Positions 1 through 6,935 of a stretch of 10,740 bases of DNA are shown piece after piece. Under the pieces are notes generated by a model, which saw only the letters and a program-made list of their open reading frames with translations, searched no databases and was not told the DNA's origin. The stretch is from Methylobacterium sp. (GTDB lineage: Bacteria; Pseudomonadota; Alphaproteobacteria; Rhizobiales; Beijerinckiaceae): the NCBI GenBank assembly GCA_020252865.1, contig JADCCH010000316.1:1-10740 (forward strand), written 5' to 3'. Numbering within the stretch: the stretch's first letter is position 1; each line of letters starts with the position of its first letter. A program made the translations under genes and the position numbers.

Positions 1-213
1 ATCCATCGCCAGATCCTGGATCTGAAGGCTCAGGGCAAGGCCATCCTGCTCGTGTCGGTGGAACTCGACGAGATCTTCGCGCTGTCGGATCGCATCTGCG
101 TGATGTGCGGCGGGCGGCTGATGGGCATGCGCCGCACCGAGGAGACCGACCAGAACGAGATCGGCCTCATGATGGCCGGGCTGGAGGCCACAACCGGCGA
201 GAACGCGGCATGA
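1..213 (+). CDS. ABC transporter ATP-binding protein, C-terminal end (nucleoside importer, partial)
   Basis: Only the last 70 residues and the TGA stop are present; the gene begins upstream of the window. The visible part matches the end of the second nucleotide-binding domain of double-domain ATPases of the RbsA/MglA and NupO (YufO) kind. It contains the stretch [14 protein letters not shown], then a short strand ([11 protein letters not shown]), and ends near LMMAGLEA, a typical tail for this family. At the switch position, where active ABC domains carry His, this protein has Glu (SVEL), which is usual for the degenerate C-terminal domain of these ATPases. The two following genes are permeases and the stop overlaps the first permease start (ATGA), so the gene product should energise nucleoside uptake at the inner membrane. 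The substrate class is inferred from the permease types and the downstream nucleoside catabolic genes. A sugar importer is the alternative but fits the context less well. Confidence 0.9.
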   Translation: MHRQILDLKAQGKAILLVSVELDEIFALSDRICVMCGGRLMGMRRTEETDQNEIGLMMAGLEATTGENAA

Positions 214-1310
214 GTTCAAAGCCCGTCACGCTGCCCCGCTGGGCGGATGTCGTTCTGCTGCCGGCGCTCAATGTGGGCCTCGCCTTTCTCGCCTCGGGCC
301 TCGTGGTGCTCGCGATCGGGGAAAGCCCGATAGAGGCCACGACCCTGCTGCTGAACGGCGCTCTGGGCCATGCCGAAGGCATTGGCTTCACGCTCTATTA
401 CACGACGAACTTCATCTTCACCGGGCTCGCCGTGGCGGTGGCCTTTCATGCCGGGCTCTTCAACATCGGCGGCGAGGGCCAGGCGATGCTTGGCGGCATC
501 GGCGCTGCCATCGCGGCGCTGATGCTGGGTTCGCTGCCCGGCATCATCGCGCTGCCAGCGGCCATTCTTGCGGCGGCGTTGTTCGGCGCGGGCTGGGCCG
601 CCATTCCCGGCTGGCTGCAGGCCAGGCGCGGCAGCCACGTGGTCATCACCACCATCATGTTCAATTTCATCGCCAGCGCGCTGCTGGTCTATCTGCTGGT
701 GGATGTTTTCAGGCCGGCGGGCATGATGGAACCCTCCTCGCGGGTTTTCGGAGAGGGGGGCAAATTGCCCTTCCTGCATGAGATCGCCGCAAGCCTCGGG
801 GTGAAACTGCCGAAATCGCCGCTGAACCTCTCCTTCGTGCTCGCTTTGGCTTCCGCGGTGGCGGTGTGGCTGCTGATCTACCGCTCGCGCCTCGGCTATG
901 CGATCCGAACCGTGGGCGCGAACGCAACCGCGGCGCGCTATGCCGGCATCTCGCCGGAGCGCATCACCATCCTCGCCATGGCGATTTCCGGCGCGCTGGC
1001 GGGGATGATGGCGGTGAACGAGATTCTCGGCGTGCAGCATCGGCTGTTGCTGGCCTTCACGGCCGGCTATGGTTTCGTGGGGATTGCCGTGGCGCTGATG
1101 GGGCGCGGGCATCCGGCCGGCATCGTGTTCGCGGCGCTGCTCTTCGGCGTGCTCTACCAGGGCGGCACGGAACTCGCCTTCGACAAGCCGAACATCTCGC
1201 GTGACATGATCGTGGTGATCCAGGGCCTGGTGATCCTCTTCGCGGGCGCACTGGAATTCATGCTGAAGCCGTGGGTGGCACAGCTTCTTGCGAGAAGGGA
1301 GCAGGCGTGA
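210..1310 (+). CDS. Nucleoside ABC transporter permease 1 (NupP/YufP-like, BPD_transp_2 family)
   Basis: This is a 366-residue integral membrane protein with many hydrophobic helices, for example near residues 13-37, 64-80, 95-132, 146-166, 206-224, 252-272, 284-297, 303-317 and 333-350. Marker motifs of the BmpA-linked nucleoside permease family are visible: FNIGGEGQ at 84-91, [15 protein letters not shown] at 141-155, [12 protein letters not shown] at 236-247, and [17 protein letters not shown] at 286-302. Known relatives are NupP of Bacillus and NupB of Lactococcus, which carry purine and pyrimidine nucleosides inward. The ATG at 210 was chosen because it overlaps the upstream ATPase stop in an ATGA junction and gives the usual N-terminus. 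The longer frame back to 105 would run through the ATPase gene. The protein should pair with the next permease to form the membrane channel. Substrate range cannot be read from the sequence. Confidence 0.93.
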   Translation: MSSKPVTLPRWADVVLLPALNVGLAFLASGLVVLAIGESPIEATTLLLNGALGHAEGIGFTLYYTTNFIFTGLAVAVAFHAGLFNIGGEGQAMLGGIGAAIAALMLGSLPGIIALPAAILAAALFGAGWAAIPGWLQARRGSHVVITTIMFNFIASALLVYLLVDVFRPAGMMEPSSRVFGEGGKLPFLHEIAASLGVKLPKSPLNLSFVLALASAVAVWLLIYRSRLGYAIRTVGANATAARYAGISPERITILAMAISGALAGMMAVNEILGVQHRLLLAFTAGYGFVGIAVALMGRGHPAGIVFAALLFGVLYQGGTELAFDKPNISRDMIVVIQGLVILFAGALEFMLKPWVAQLLARREQA

Positions 1311-2281
1311 TGGAAACCTATCTCCTCGCGCTCGGCATTCTCGATTCCGGCACGCGGCTCGCCGTTCCGCTGCTTTGCGCCTGTCTGGCCGGGCTCTATT
1401 CGGAGAAGGCGGGCGTGGTCGATATCGGGCTCGAGGGCAAGTTGCTCGGCGCGGCCTTCGCCTCGGCGACGACCGCGCTCGCAACCGGCTCCGCCCTGCT
1501 GGGTCTGATGGCGGGCATCGCAATATCCCTGATGCTCGCGCTCGTGCATGGTTTCGCCTGCATCACCCAGCGCGGCAACCAGATCGTCACGGGCGTTGCG
1601 ATCAATGTGCTCGTGGCCGGCCTGACGGCGCTTCTCGGGCATGCCTGGTACAAGCAGGGCGGGCGCACGCCCTCGCTTGAAGGCGCGGCGCGCCTGAACG
1701 AGATCCAGCTGCCTTTCGCGGCGCCCCTCGAATCCGTGCCCATCCTCGGGCCGTTCTATGCCGAGGTGGTCTCCGGCCATGCCTTGCCGGTCTATCTCGC
1801 GTTTCTTGCCGTGCCGCTCACCTGGTTCCTGCTCTATCGCACGCGCTGGGGCTTGCGCATCCGCGCGGTGGGCGAGAACCCTGCGGCCGTCGATACGGCC
1901 GGGATTTCCATCGCGCGCTTGCGCTATTCGGCGGTGCTCGCCTGCGGTTTGCTCTGCGGCATCGGCGGCGCCTATATGTCGGTTGCGCTGGCTGCGGGCT
2001 TCCTGCCGCACATGACCGCGGGGAAGGGCTTCATCGCGCTGGCGGCCCTGATCTTCGCGAAATGGCGACCGGTCGCGGCGCTCTGGGCCTGCCTGCTCTT
2101 CGGGCTGCTCGATGCGGCGGCGATCCGCCTTCAGGGCGTGGTGCTGCCGGGCATCGGCGAGGTTCCGGTCCAGGCGATCCAGGCGCTGCCCTATATGCTG
2201 ACGGTCATCCTGCTTGCGGGCTTTGTCGGTCGTGCCATTCCGCCGAAAGCGAGCGGCGTGCCTTATGTGAAGGAACGGTGA
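1310..2281 (+). CDS. Nucleoside ABC transporter permease 2 (NupQ/YufQ-like, BPD_transp_2 family)
   Basis: This 323-residue multi-spanning inner-membrane protein is the second permease half of the importer. Family motifs are SEKAGVVDIGLEG at 31-43, GNQIVTGVAIN at 89-99, GENPAAVDTAGI at 188-199 (probable cytoplasmic coupling loop to the ATPase) and AGKGFIALAALIFAKWRP at 237-254. These are typical of NupQ/NupC-type permeases rather than of ribose or branched-chain amino acid permeases. The ATG at 1310 shares one base with the preceding TGA stop (TGATG) and follows a purine-rich ribosome-binding stretch GAAGGGAGCAGG, so translation is probably coupled to permease 1. The order ATPase, permease, permease is standard for the family. 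The missing partner is a BmpA-type binding lipoprotein, which should lie upstream. Confidence 0.93.
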   Translation: METYLLALGILDSGTRLAVPLLCACLAGLYSEKAGVVDIGLEGKLLGAAFASATTALATGSALLGLMAGIAISLMLALVHGFACITQRGNQIVTGVAINVLVAGLTALLGHAWYKQGGRTPSLEGAARLNEIQLPFAAPLESVPILGPFYAEVVSGHALPVYLAFLAVPLTWFLLYRTRWGLRIRAVGENPAAVDTAGISIARLRYSAVLACGLLCGIGGAYMSVALAAGFLPHMTAGKGFIALAALIFAKWRPVAALWACLLFGLLDAAAIRLQGVVLPGIGEVPVQAIQALPYMLTVILLAGFVGRAIPPKASGVPYVKER

Positions 2282-2283
2282 TC

Positions 2284-2712
2284 ATGACCCAGGCTGAGTT
2301 GGCGGATTCCTCGCTCCGGAAACTGTTCGATGCGGCGAAGCTTGCCTTCGAGCGCGCCTATGCGCCCTATTCGCGATTTTCGGTGGGGGCCGCCATCCTG
2401 AGCGAGGATGGCCGGATCTACGCCGCCCCGAATGTCGAGAACGCGGCCTACCCGGTCGGCACCTGCGCCGAAGCCGGCGCGATTTCCGCGATGATCGCCG
2501 GTGGCTCTCGGCGCATCGCCGAACTCGTGGTGGTCGGCGCGGGCGAAGGGCTCTGCACGCCCTGCGGCGCCTGCCGCCAGCGCATCCGCGAATTCGCCGG
2601 GCATGAATGCCCGATCCACATCGCAGGGCCCGAGGGCATCCGAGCGAGCTTCACGCTTTCCGCGCTCCTGCCCTATTCCTTCGGGCCCGAGAATCTCGGC
2701 AGCGGGGCTTGA
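2284..2712 (+). CDS. cdd: Cytidine deaminase
   Basis: This zinc enzyme deaminates cytidine and deoxycytidine to uridine and deoxyuridine in the cytoplasm. Its 142 residues match the short homotetrameric class, not the longer E. coli dimeric form. Visible active-site elements are NVEN at 50-53 (ribose contacts), TCAE at 60-63 with zinc ligand Cys61 and proton shuttle Glu63, and PCGACRQ at 93-99 with zinc ligands Cys94 and Cys97. YAPYSRFSVGAA at 26-37 is also typical. The ATG at 2284 lies two bases after the permease stop and is preceded by AAGGAA. Its position between the importer and the phosphorylases means imported cytidine compounds are funnelled into the uridine/deoxyuridine pool, which feeds thymidine phosphorylase and, later, the uracil-degrading genes. 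Confidence 0.96.
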   Translation: MTQAELADSSLRKLFDAAKLAFERAYAPYSRFSVGAAILSEDGRIYAAPNVENAAYPVGTCAEAGAISAMIAGGSRRIAELVVVGAGEGLCTPCGACRQRIREFAGHECPIHIAGPEGIRASFTLSALLPYSFGPENLGSGA

Positions 2713-2714
2713 TC

Positions 2715-3509
2715 ATGGAAGCCTTGTCGATCATCCATCGCGCGGCGGGCGAACATCCCGTGGAAGCGGGCATCGTGCTGGGCTCCGGCCTGGGACAACT
2801 GGGCGAGCAGGTCGCGGAAGCCGCGTCGATTCCCTATCAGGCGCTCCCCGGCTTCCCGATGGGCGGGGTCTCGGGCCATCAGGGCCGGCTGATCATCGGT
2901 CGGCTCGGCGGGCGGCGCGTTGCTGTCTTTTCTGGCCGCGAGCACTATTACGAGCACGGCAATTCGGCCGCGATGCGCCCGGCTTTGGAGATTCTGAAGG
3001 CGCTTGGTGCCTCGATGCTGATCCTCACCAATGCGGCCGGCTCGCTTCGGAGCAAGGTTGGTCCAACCTCGATCGTCGTGCATTCGGATTACCTGAACTG
3101 GTCGGGGCGGAACCCGCTCATCGGCGAGCCTGGCGATGCGCGCTTCGTCGACATGCGCGACGCCTATGATCCTGCCCTGCGCGCGAAACTGCGCGATGTG
3201 GCGGCGCGTGAAGGCATTCCCTACCATGAAGGCGTCTATTTCTGGTTTTCCGGCCCTACCTTCGAGAGCCCGGCCGAGATCCGCGCGATGAAGATCCTCG
3301 GTGCGGATCTTGTCGGCATGTCCACCGTGCCGGAAGTGATTCTCGCGCGCCGTCTCGGCCTGCGCGTCACGGCACTCTCGATGGTCACGAACCTCGCCGC
3401 CGGCTTTCAGGGTGCCGAGATTTCGCATCACGACACCAAGACGGTGGCGGCCAAGGGCAGCGCGGCGATGATCCGCATGATCACCGGCCTGCTGGAGGCG
3501 GGCCCATGA
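2715..3509 (+). CDS. punA: Purine-nucleoside phosphorylase, trimeric (PNP/MTAP) class
   Basis: The enzyme splits inosine, guanosine and their deoxy forms with phosphate into base and (deoxy)ribose-1-phosphate. Its 264 residues fit the low-molecular-mass trimeric class and not the hexameric DeoD class. Visible motifs are GSGLG at 23-27 (phosphate Ser24), GHQGR at 54-58, SGREHYYEHG at 73-82 (Arg75, His77 and Tyr79, corresponding to human Arg84, His86 and Tyr88), TNAAGSL at 105-111, SGPTFES at 179-185 (base-binding Glu184), GMSTVPE at 201-207 (Met202, Ser203) and VTN at 224-226. The Asn226 equivalent of human Asn243 predicts 6-oxopurine preference. MTA phosphorylases carry Asp there. A His pair at 238-239 probably supplies the sugar-contacting His. 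The ATG at 2715 is two bases after the cdd stop. The gene overlaps deoC by four bases, which suggests coupled translation. The symbol follows B. subtilis use; xapA or deoD might be used elsewhere. Confidence 0.94.
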   Translation: MEALSIIHRAAGEHPVEAGIVLGSGLGQLGEQVAEAASIPYQALPGFPMGGVSGHQGRLIIGRLGGRRVAVFSGREHYYEHGNSAAMRPALEILKALGASMLILTNAAGSLRSKVGPTSIVVHSDYLNWSGRNPLIGEPGDARFVDMRDAYDPALRAKLRDVAAREGIPYHEGVYFWFSGPTFESPAEIRAMKILGADLVGMSTVPEVILARRLGLRVTALSMVTNLAAGFQGAEISHHDTKTVAAKGSAAMIRMITGLLEAGP

Positions 3510-4282
3510 GCACCAAAGCCGAGATCGCGCTCGCCCGGCGCGCCATCGCGCTGCTCGACCTCACCGAGTTGGGGGACAATGCGAGCGCGGCGGATGTCGC
3601 GAAGCTCTGCGCCAGGGCGAAGGGCGCGGCGGGCATTCCCGCCGTGGCGGCGGTCTGCGTCTGGCCGCGTCACGTGCCTGTGGCCAAGGCCGCGCTGGAG
3701 GGAACGGGCATCCGCATCGCGACCGTGGTGAACTTTCCCTCCGGCGAGGAAACCCTGGCGGAAGTGCTCGCGATGTTGCAGGGGGCACTGGAAGCCGGGG
3801 CCGACGAGATCGACCTCGTGTTGCCCTGGCGCGCCTTTCTGGCAGGCGACGAGGAAACAGCCGCCGCGATGATATCCGGTGTGAAGGCCGCCCTGCCGGC
3901 GGATCGCCGGTTGAAGGTCATCCTCGAAAGCGGCAGCTACCCTGATGCCGCATCCATCCGCCGCGCGGCGGATCTCGCCATCCGCTGCGGCGCGCATTTC
4001 ATCAAGACCTCGACCGGCAAGGCCGGGACCGGCGCGAGCCTCGACGCCGCGCGCGCGATGCTCGGCGCCATCCTCGCCGTGCCGCGCTCCGTTGGGCTGA
4101 AGCCCTCCGGCGGCATCCGCAGCTTCGCCGATGCGGCGGCCTATCTCGCTCTTGCGGACGACATGATGGGCCCGGGCTGGACGGCACCGGAAACCTTTCG
4201 ATTCGGAGCCTCGGGCCTGCATGATGCGCTCATGGCAGTCATTGCGGGCGCGTCCAGCCCCATCAGCAACAAGGCGTATTGA
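3506..4282 (+). CDS. deoC: Deoxyribose-phosphate aldolase
   Basis: This class I aldolase cleaves 2-deoxyribose-5-phosphate to glyceraldehyde-3-phosphate and acetaldehyde. It has 258 residues, close to the 259 of the E. coli enzyme, and belongs to the same DeoC type 2 group. The Schiff-base lysine is Lys167 in FIKTSTGK (165-172). The proton-relay lysine is Lys199 in VGLKPSGG (196-203), and Asp103 in DEIDLV matches the E. coli catalytic Asp102. The extreme C-terminus ends in Tyr258 (SNKAY); the E. coli enzyme also ends in Tyr, and that mobile tail residue takes part in catalysis. The ATG at 3506 overlaps the PNP stop as ATGA. It takes the deoxyribose branch from DeoB to central metabolism. No acetaldehyde dehydrogenase gene is present in the window. 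Confidence 0.96.
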   Translation: MSTKAEIALARRAIALLDLTELGDNASAADVAKLCARAKGAAGIPAVAAVCVWPRHVPVAKAALEGTGIRIATVVNFPSGEETLAEVLAMLQGALEAGADEIDLVLPWRAFLAGDEETAAAMISGVKAALPADRRLKVILESGSYPDAASIRRAADLAIRCGAHFIKTSTGKAGTGASLDAARAMLGAILAVPRSVGLKPSGGIRSFADAAAYLALADDMMGPGWTAPETFRFGASGLHDALMAVIAGASSPISNKAY

Positions 4283-4283
4283 G

Positions 4284-5612
4284 ATGGATCTTCCGCAGGA
4301 AATCATCCGGAAGAAGCGCGATGGGCGTGCATTGGAGGAGGCCGAGATCGGCTTTCTCATCGCGGGCCTGGTCGATGGGCGCGTCACGGGCATGCAGGCG
4401 GCGGCCTTTGCGATGGCCGTGTTCCTCAATGGCATGAGCCGCGCCGAAGCCGTGGCGCTGACCCGTGCGATGACCCGCTCCGGCACCGTGATGGATTGGA
4501 ATGGCCTCGCCTTGCCCGGACCGGTGCTCGACAAGCATTCGACCGGCGGCGTGGGTGACCTCGTGAGCCTGATTCTCGCGCCGGCGGTTGCGGCCTGCGG
4601 TGGTTTTGTGCCGATGATCTCGGGCCGCGGTCTGGGGCATACCGGCGGCACGCTCGACAAGCTCGAGGCCATTCCAGGCTACTCGACCCGGCCCGATCCA
4701 GGGCTCCTGCGCAAGGTCGTGCGCGAGATCGGCACGGCGATCATCGGCCAGACCGAGGATCTCGCGCCGGCCGACAAGCGCCTCTATGCCATCCGCGATG
4801 TGACGGCGACGGTGGAATCCATTCCGCTGATCACGGCCTCGATCCTCTCTAAGAAGCTCGCTGCGGGCCTTGAGGGCCTCGTGATGGATGTGAAGACCGG
4901 CTCTGGCGCCTTCATGGCCTCGCTCGAGGATTCGCGCGCCTTGGCCGAGAGCATCGTCGCGGTCGCCAATGGCGCCGGGCTCAGAACCACCGCGCTCATC
5001 ACCGACATGAACCAGCCTCTCGCGCCTGCCGCCGGCAATGCGGTGGAGGTGATGAACGCGGTTCAGAACCTCGTGGGCGCGCGGAAGGACCGGCGCCTGC
5101 TCGACGTGACCATCGCGCTGGGCGGGGAGATGCTCGCCATCGGCGGCCTCGCGGCGAGCCCCGGGGAGGGACGCGGGAAGATCGCCGCGGCCATTGAAAG
5201 CGGGCGCGCGGCCGAAGTGTTCGGCAAGATGGTCGCGGCTCTCGGCGGACCATCCGACCTGATGGAAAAGCCCGCGACCCGCCTTCCCGCCGCACCCCAT
5301 ATCCGGCCTGTTCTCGCAGGGCAGGCCGGTCGGATCAGCGCCATCGACACGCGCGGCTTAGGCCTCGCGGTCGTGGCGATGGGCGGCGGACGCACCCGCG
5401 CCGAGGATGCGATCGACCATGCCGTGGGCCTGACGGACCTCGCCGGACTGGGCAAGACGGTGGCGGAGGACACGCCCCTCGCCCTGGTGCATGCGCGCTC
5501 CGATGCTGAATTCGAGGCGGCCCGGCGCACCATCCGCGCAGCCTATTCGATCGGCGAGACAAGCCCGCCAGATTTCCCGCTCATCGCCGAACGCATCACG
5601 GATTCCGCATGA
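4284..5612 (+). CDS. deoA: Thymidine phosphorylase
   Basis: The enzyme phosphorolyses thymidine and deoxyuridine to base and deoxyribose-1-phosphate. The 442-residue length and residue numbering track E. coli DeoA (440) almost exactly. Visible are KHSTGGVGD at 84-92 (phosphate-binding Lys84 and Ser86, with His85), the family signature [16 protein letters not shown] at 113-128 with Thr123, and [21 protein letters not shown] at 171-191 containing the pyrimidine-binding Arg171, Ser186 and Lys190. [11 protein letters not shown] at 201-211 is also characteristic. The ATG at 4284 lies one base after the deoC stop, and AAGG just inside the end of deoC can serve as ribosome-binding site. A longer frame from 4221 is rejected because it runs through deoC. 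Overall resemblance is to DeoA rather than to the broad-specificity Pdp group, so activity on uridine itself is uncertain. Confidence 0.96.
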   Translation: MDLPQEIIRKKRDGRALEEAEIGFLIAGLVDGRVTGMQAAAFAMAVFLNGMSRAEAVALTRAMTRSGTVMDWNGLALPGPVLDKHSTGGVGDLVSLILAPAVAACGGFVPMISGRGLGHTGGTLDKLEAIPGYSTRPDPGLLRKVVREIGTAIIGQTEDLAPADKRLYAIRDVTATVESIPLITASILSKKLAAGLEGLVMDVKTGSGAFMASLEDSRALAESIVAVANGAGLRTTALITDMNQPLAPAAGNAVEVMNAVQNLVGARKDRRLLDVTIALGGEMLAIGGLAASPGEGRGKIAAAIESGRAAEVFGKMVAALGGPSDLMEKPATRLPAAPHIRPVLAGQAGRISAIDTRGLGLAVVAMGGGRTRAEDAIDHAVGLTDLAGLGKTVAEDTPLALVHARSDAEFEAARRTIRAAYSIGETSPPDFPLIAERITDSA

Positions 5613-5625
5613 GAAAGGTGCCGAA

Positions 5626-6843
5626 ATGAGCCGGGCGCTGCTCATCGTGCTCGATTCCGTGGGCATCGGCGGCGCGCCGGATGCCGCGCGCTACGATGAC
5701 GAGGGTTCGAACACGGTTGGCCATATCGCGCTGGCCTGCGCTGCCGGGAAAGGCGACCGGCCGGGCCTGCGATCGGGTCCGTTGCATCTGCCGAACATGG
5801 TGGCTCTGGGCCTCGGCGAGGCGATCCGCCTTGCCTCGGGGCTCGTCGCGCCGGGGCTCGATGCGCAACCGGCCATGGGCCTTCACGGGGCGGGAACCGA
5901 GACCTCCAACGGCAAGGATACGCCTTCGGGCCATTGGGAAATCGCCGGTTTCCCGGTGGATTTCCAATGGGGTTACTTCCCCCATACCGAGCCCTGCTTT
6001 CCGCCGGAGCTGATCGCGGAATTCCTTGCGAAAACAGGCCTGCCCGGCATCCTCGGCAACAGGCACGCCTCGGGCACGGAAATCATCGAGGAATTCGGGG
6101 AGGAGCATCGCGCCAGCGGCAAGCCGATCCTTTATACTTCCGCCGATTCCGTGTTGCAGATCGCGGCGCATGAGACGATGTTCGGCCTCCGCCGGCTCTA
6201 CGGGATCTGCGCGGTGATGCGCGAACTCACGCGCTCCCTCGCGATCGGCCGTGTGATCGCCCGGCCATTCATCGGCGAGAAACGCGGCGCGTTCCGGCGC
6301 ACGTCAAACCGCAAGGACTGGGCGATCGAGCCGGCCGAACCGACCATCCTCGACCGCCTGAAAGACGCGAACCGCAAGGTCGTTGCCATCGGCAAGATCG
6401 GCGACATCTTCGCACATCGCGGCACGGGCGAGGAGATCAAGGCGGCGGGGAACGCGGCCCTGCTCGATGCCGCCCTGTCCGCTTTCGAGCGCCTGCCCGA
6501 AGGCGGGCTTGTCTTCGTAAACCTCATCGATTTCGATGTGGAATACGGCCATCGGCGCGATGTGCCGGGCTATGCGGCGGCGCTTGAGGCCTTCGACCGG
6601 CGCATTCCCGAGATCATGGCCCGGCTCAGGCCCGGCGATCTCGCGATCATCACCGCCGACCACGGCAACGATCCGACCTGGCGGGGCACCGACCACACCC
6701 GCGAGCGGGTTCCGATCCTCGCCTTCGGGCCGGGCATCGGGGCTGGTTCGATCGGCGTGCGCGACAGCCTCGCGGATATCGCCGCAAGCCTTCTCGATCA
6801 TCTCGGCATGATGCCGGGCAACAAGGGAACATCTTTCCTGTGA
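5626..6843 (+). CDS. deoB: Phosphopentomutase
   Basis: The enzyme interconverts ribose-1-phosphate or deoxyribose-1-phosphate with the 5-phosphates, linking the two phosphorylases to DeoC and the pentose phosphate pathway. It has 405 residues, against 407 in E. coli, and belongs to the alkaline phosphatase superfamily with two Mn ions. Metal ligands are visible: Asp10 in LDSVGIGG, Asp304 and His309 in [11 protein letters not shown], Asp345 and His346 in TADHGND, and His357 in TDHTRE. The phosphorylated residue is Thr99 in [11 protein letters not shown]. Spacing between these residues matches the Bacillus cereus enzyme. The ATG at 5626 is 13 bases after the deoA stop and is preceded by GAAAGG (5613-5618). 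A longer frame beginning at 5491 lies within deoA and is rejected. The stop TGA overlaps an ATG that opens a small ORF (6843-6935). Confidence 0.96.
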   Translation: MSRALLIVLDSVGIGGAPDAARYDDEGSNTVGHIALACAAGKGDRPGLRSGPLHLPNMVALGLGEAIRLASGLVAPGLDAQPAMGLHGAGTETSNGKDTPSGHWEIAGFPVDFQWGYFPHTEPCFPPELIAEFLAKTGLPGILGNRHASGTEIIEEFGEEHRASGKPILYTSADSVLQIAAHETMFGLRRLYGICAVMRELTRSLAIGRVIARPFIGEKRGAFRRTSNRKDWAIEPAEPTILDRLKDANRKVVAIGKIGDIFAHRGTGEEIKAAGNAALLDAALSAFERLPEGGLVFVNLIDFDVEYGHRRDVPGYAAALEAFDRRIPEIMARLRPGDLAIITADHGNDPTWRGTDHTRERVPILAFGPGIGAGSIGVRDSLADIAASLLDHLGMMPGNKGTSFL

Positions 6844-6935
6844 TGGGGCAGCACAGGCGGCCGGGGCGGCTTCGCGTTGACGCCGCCCGGGCAACATGGA
6901 ACGTTTCGATGGACATGAACCAGGCAACGGCATGA
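6843..6935 (+). CDS. Possible 30-residue leader or coupling small ORF between deoB and urc1
   Basis: The open frame starts at an ATG sharing one base with the deoB stop (TGATG) and ends at a TGA that overlaps the proposed urc1 start (ATGA). It therefore fills the only sizeable gap in the nucleoside block exactly. The product would start [11 protein letters not shown], rich in Arg, and end MDMNQATA, with no recognisable domain. The nearest purine-rich site is AGGGA at 6824-6828, about 14 bases upstream. That is long, but re-initiation after deoB termination would not need a strong site. The frame contains a GC-rich hairpin (6861-6891). It may be a coupling peptide that carries ribosomes from deoB to urc1, or it may be chance: GC-rich DNA often has open frames of this size. 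No function is claimed. Confidence 0.3.
   Translation: MGQHRRPGRLRVDAARATWNVSMDMNQATA
6861..6891 (+). promoter_or_regulatory. GC-rich hairpin in the deoB-urc1 gap
   Basis: GGGCGGC at 6864-6870 pairs perfectly with GCCGCCC at 6882-6888. Two more C-G pairs lie outside a single G-G mismatch, and the loop has 11 bases that could add a T-A and a C-G pair. No T run follows, so it is not a standard intrinsic terminator. It could slow RNA decay, modulate read-through into the URC genes, or be incidental to GC-rich sequence. It ends five bases before an ATG at 6896 and would mask any ribosome-binding site there, which argues against 6896 as the urc1 start. Confidence 0.3.

Noticed and set aside
216..1523. 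Long antisense open frame (435 codons) opposite the two permeases
   Set aside because: Its translation is rich in Arg, His, Gln and Glu with no domain or hydrophobic pattern, as expected from the complement of GC-rich coding DNA. The + strand has clear permease motifs.
3428..4672. Antisense open frame of 414 codons over deoC and the start of deoA
   Set aside because: The + strand holds intact deoC and deoA with all catalytic residues. The antisense product is low-complexity.
4263..5300. Antisense open frame of 345 codons within deoA
   Set aside because: No recognisable domain and no ribosome-binding context; opposite a complete thymidine phosphorylase.
6896..6931. Upstream in-frame ATG as the urc1 start
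   Set aside because: A hairpin ends five bases before it, leaving no accessible ribosome-binding site. Family N-termini fit 6932, and 6932 makes an ATGA junction with the small ORF. It is kept only as an alternative.
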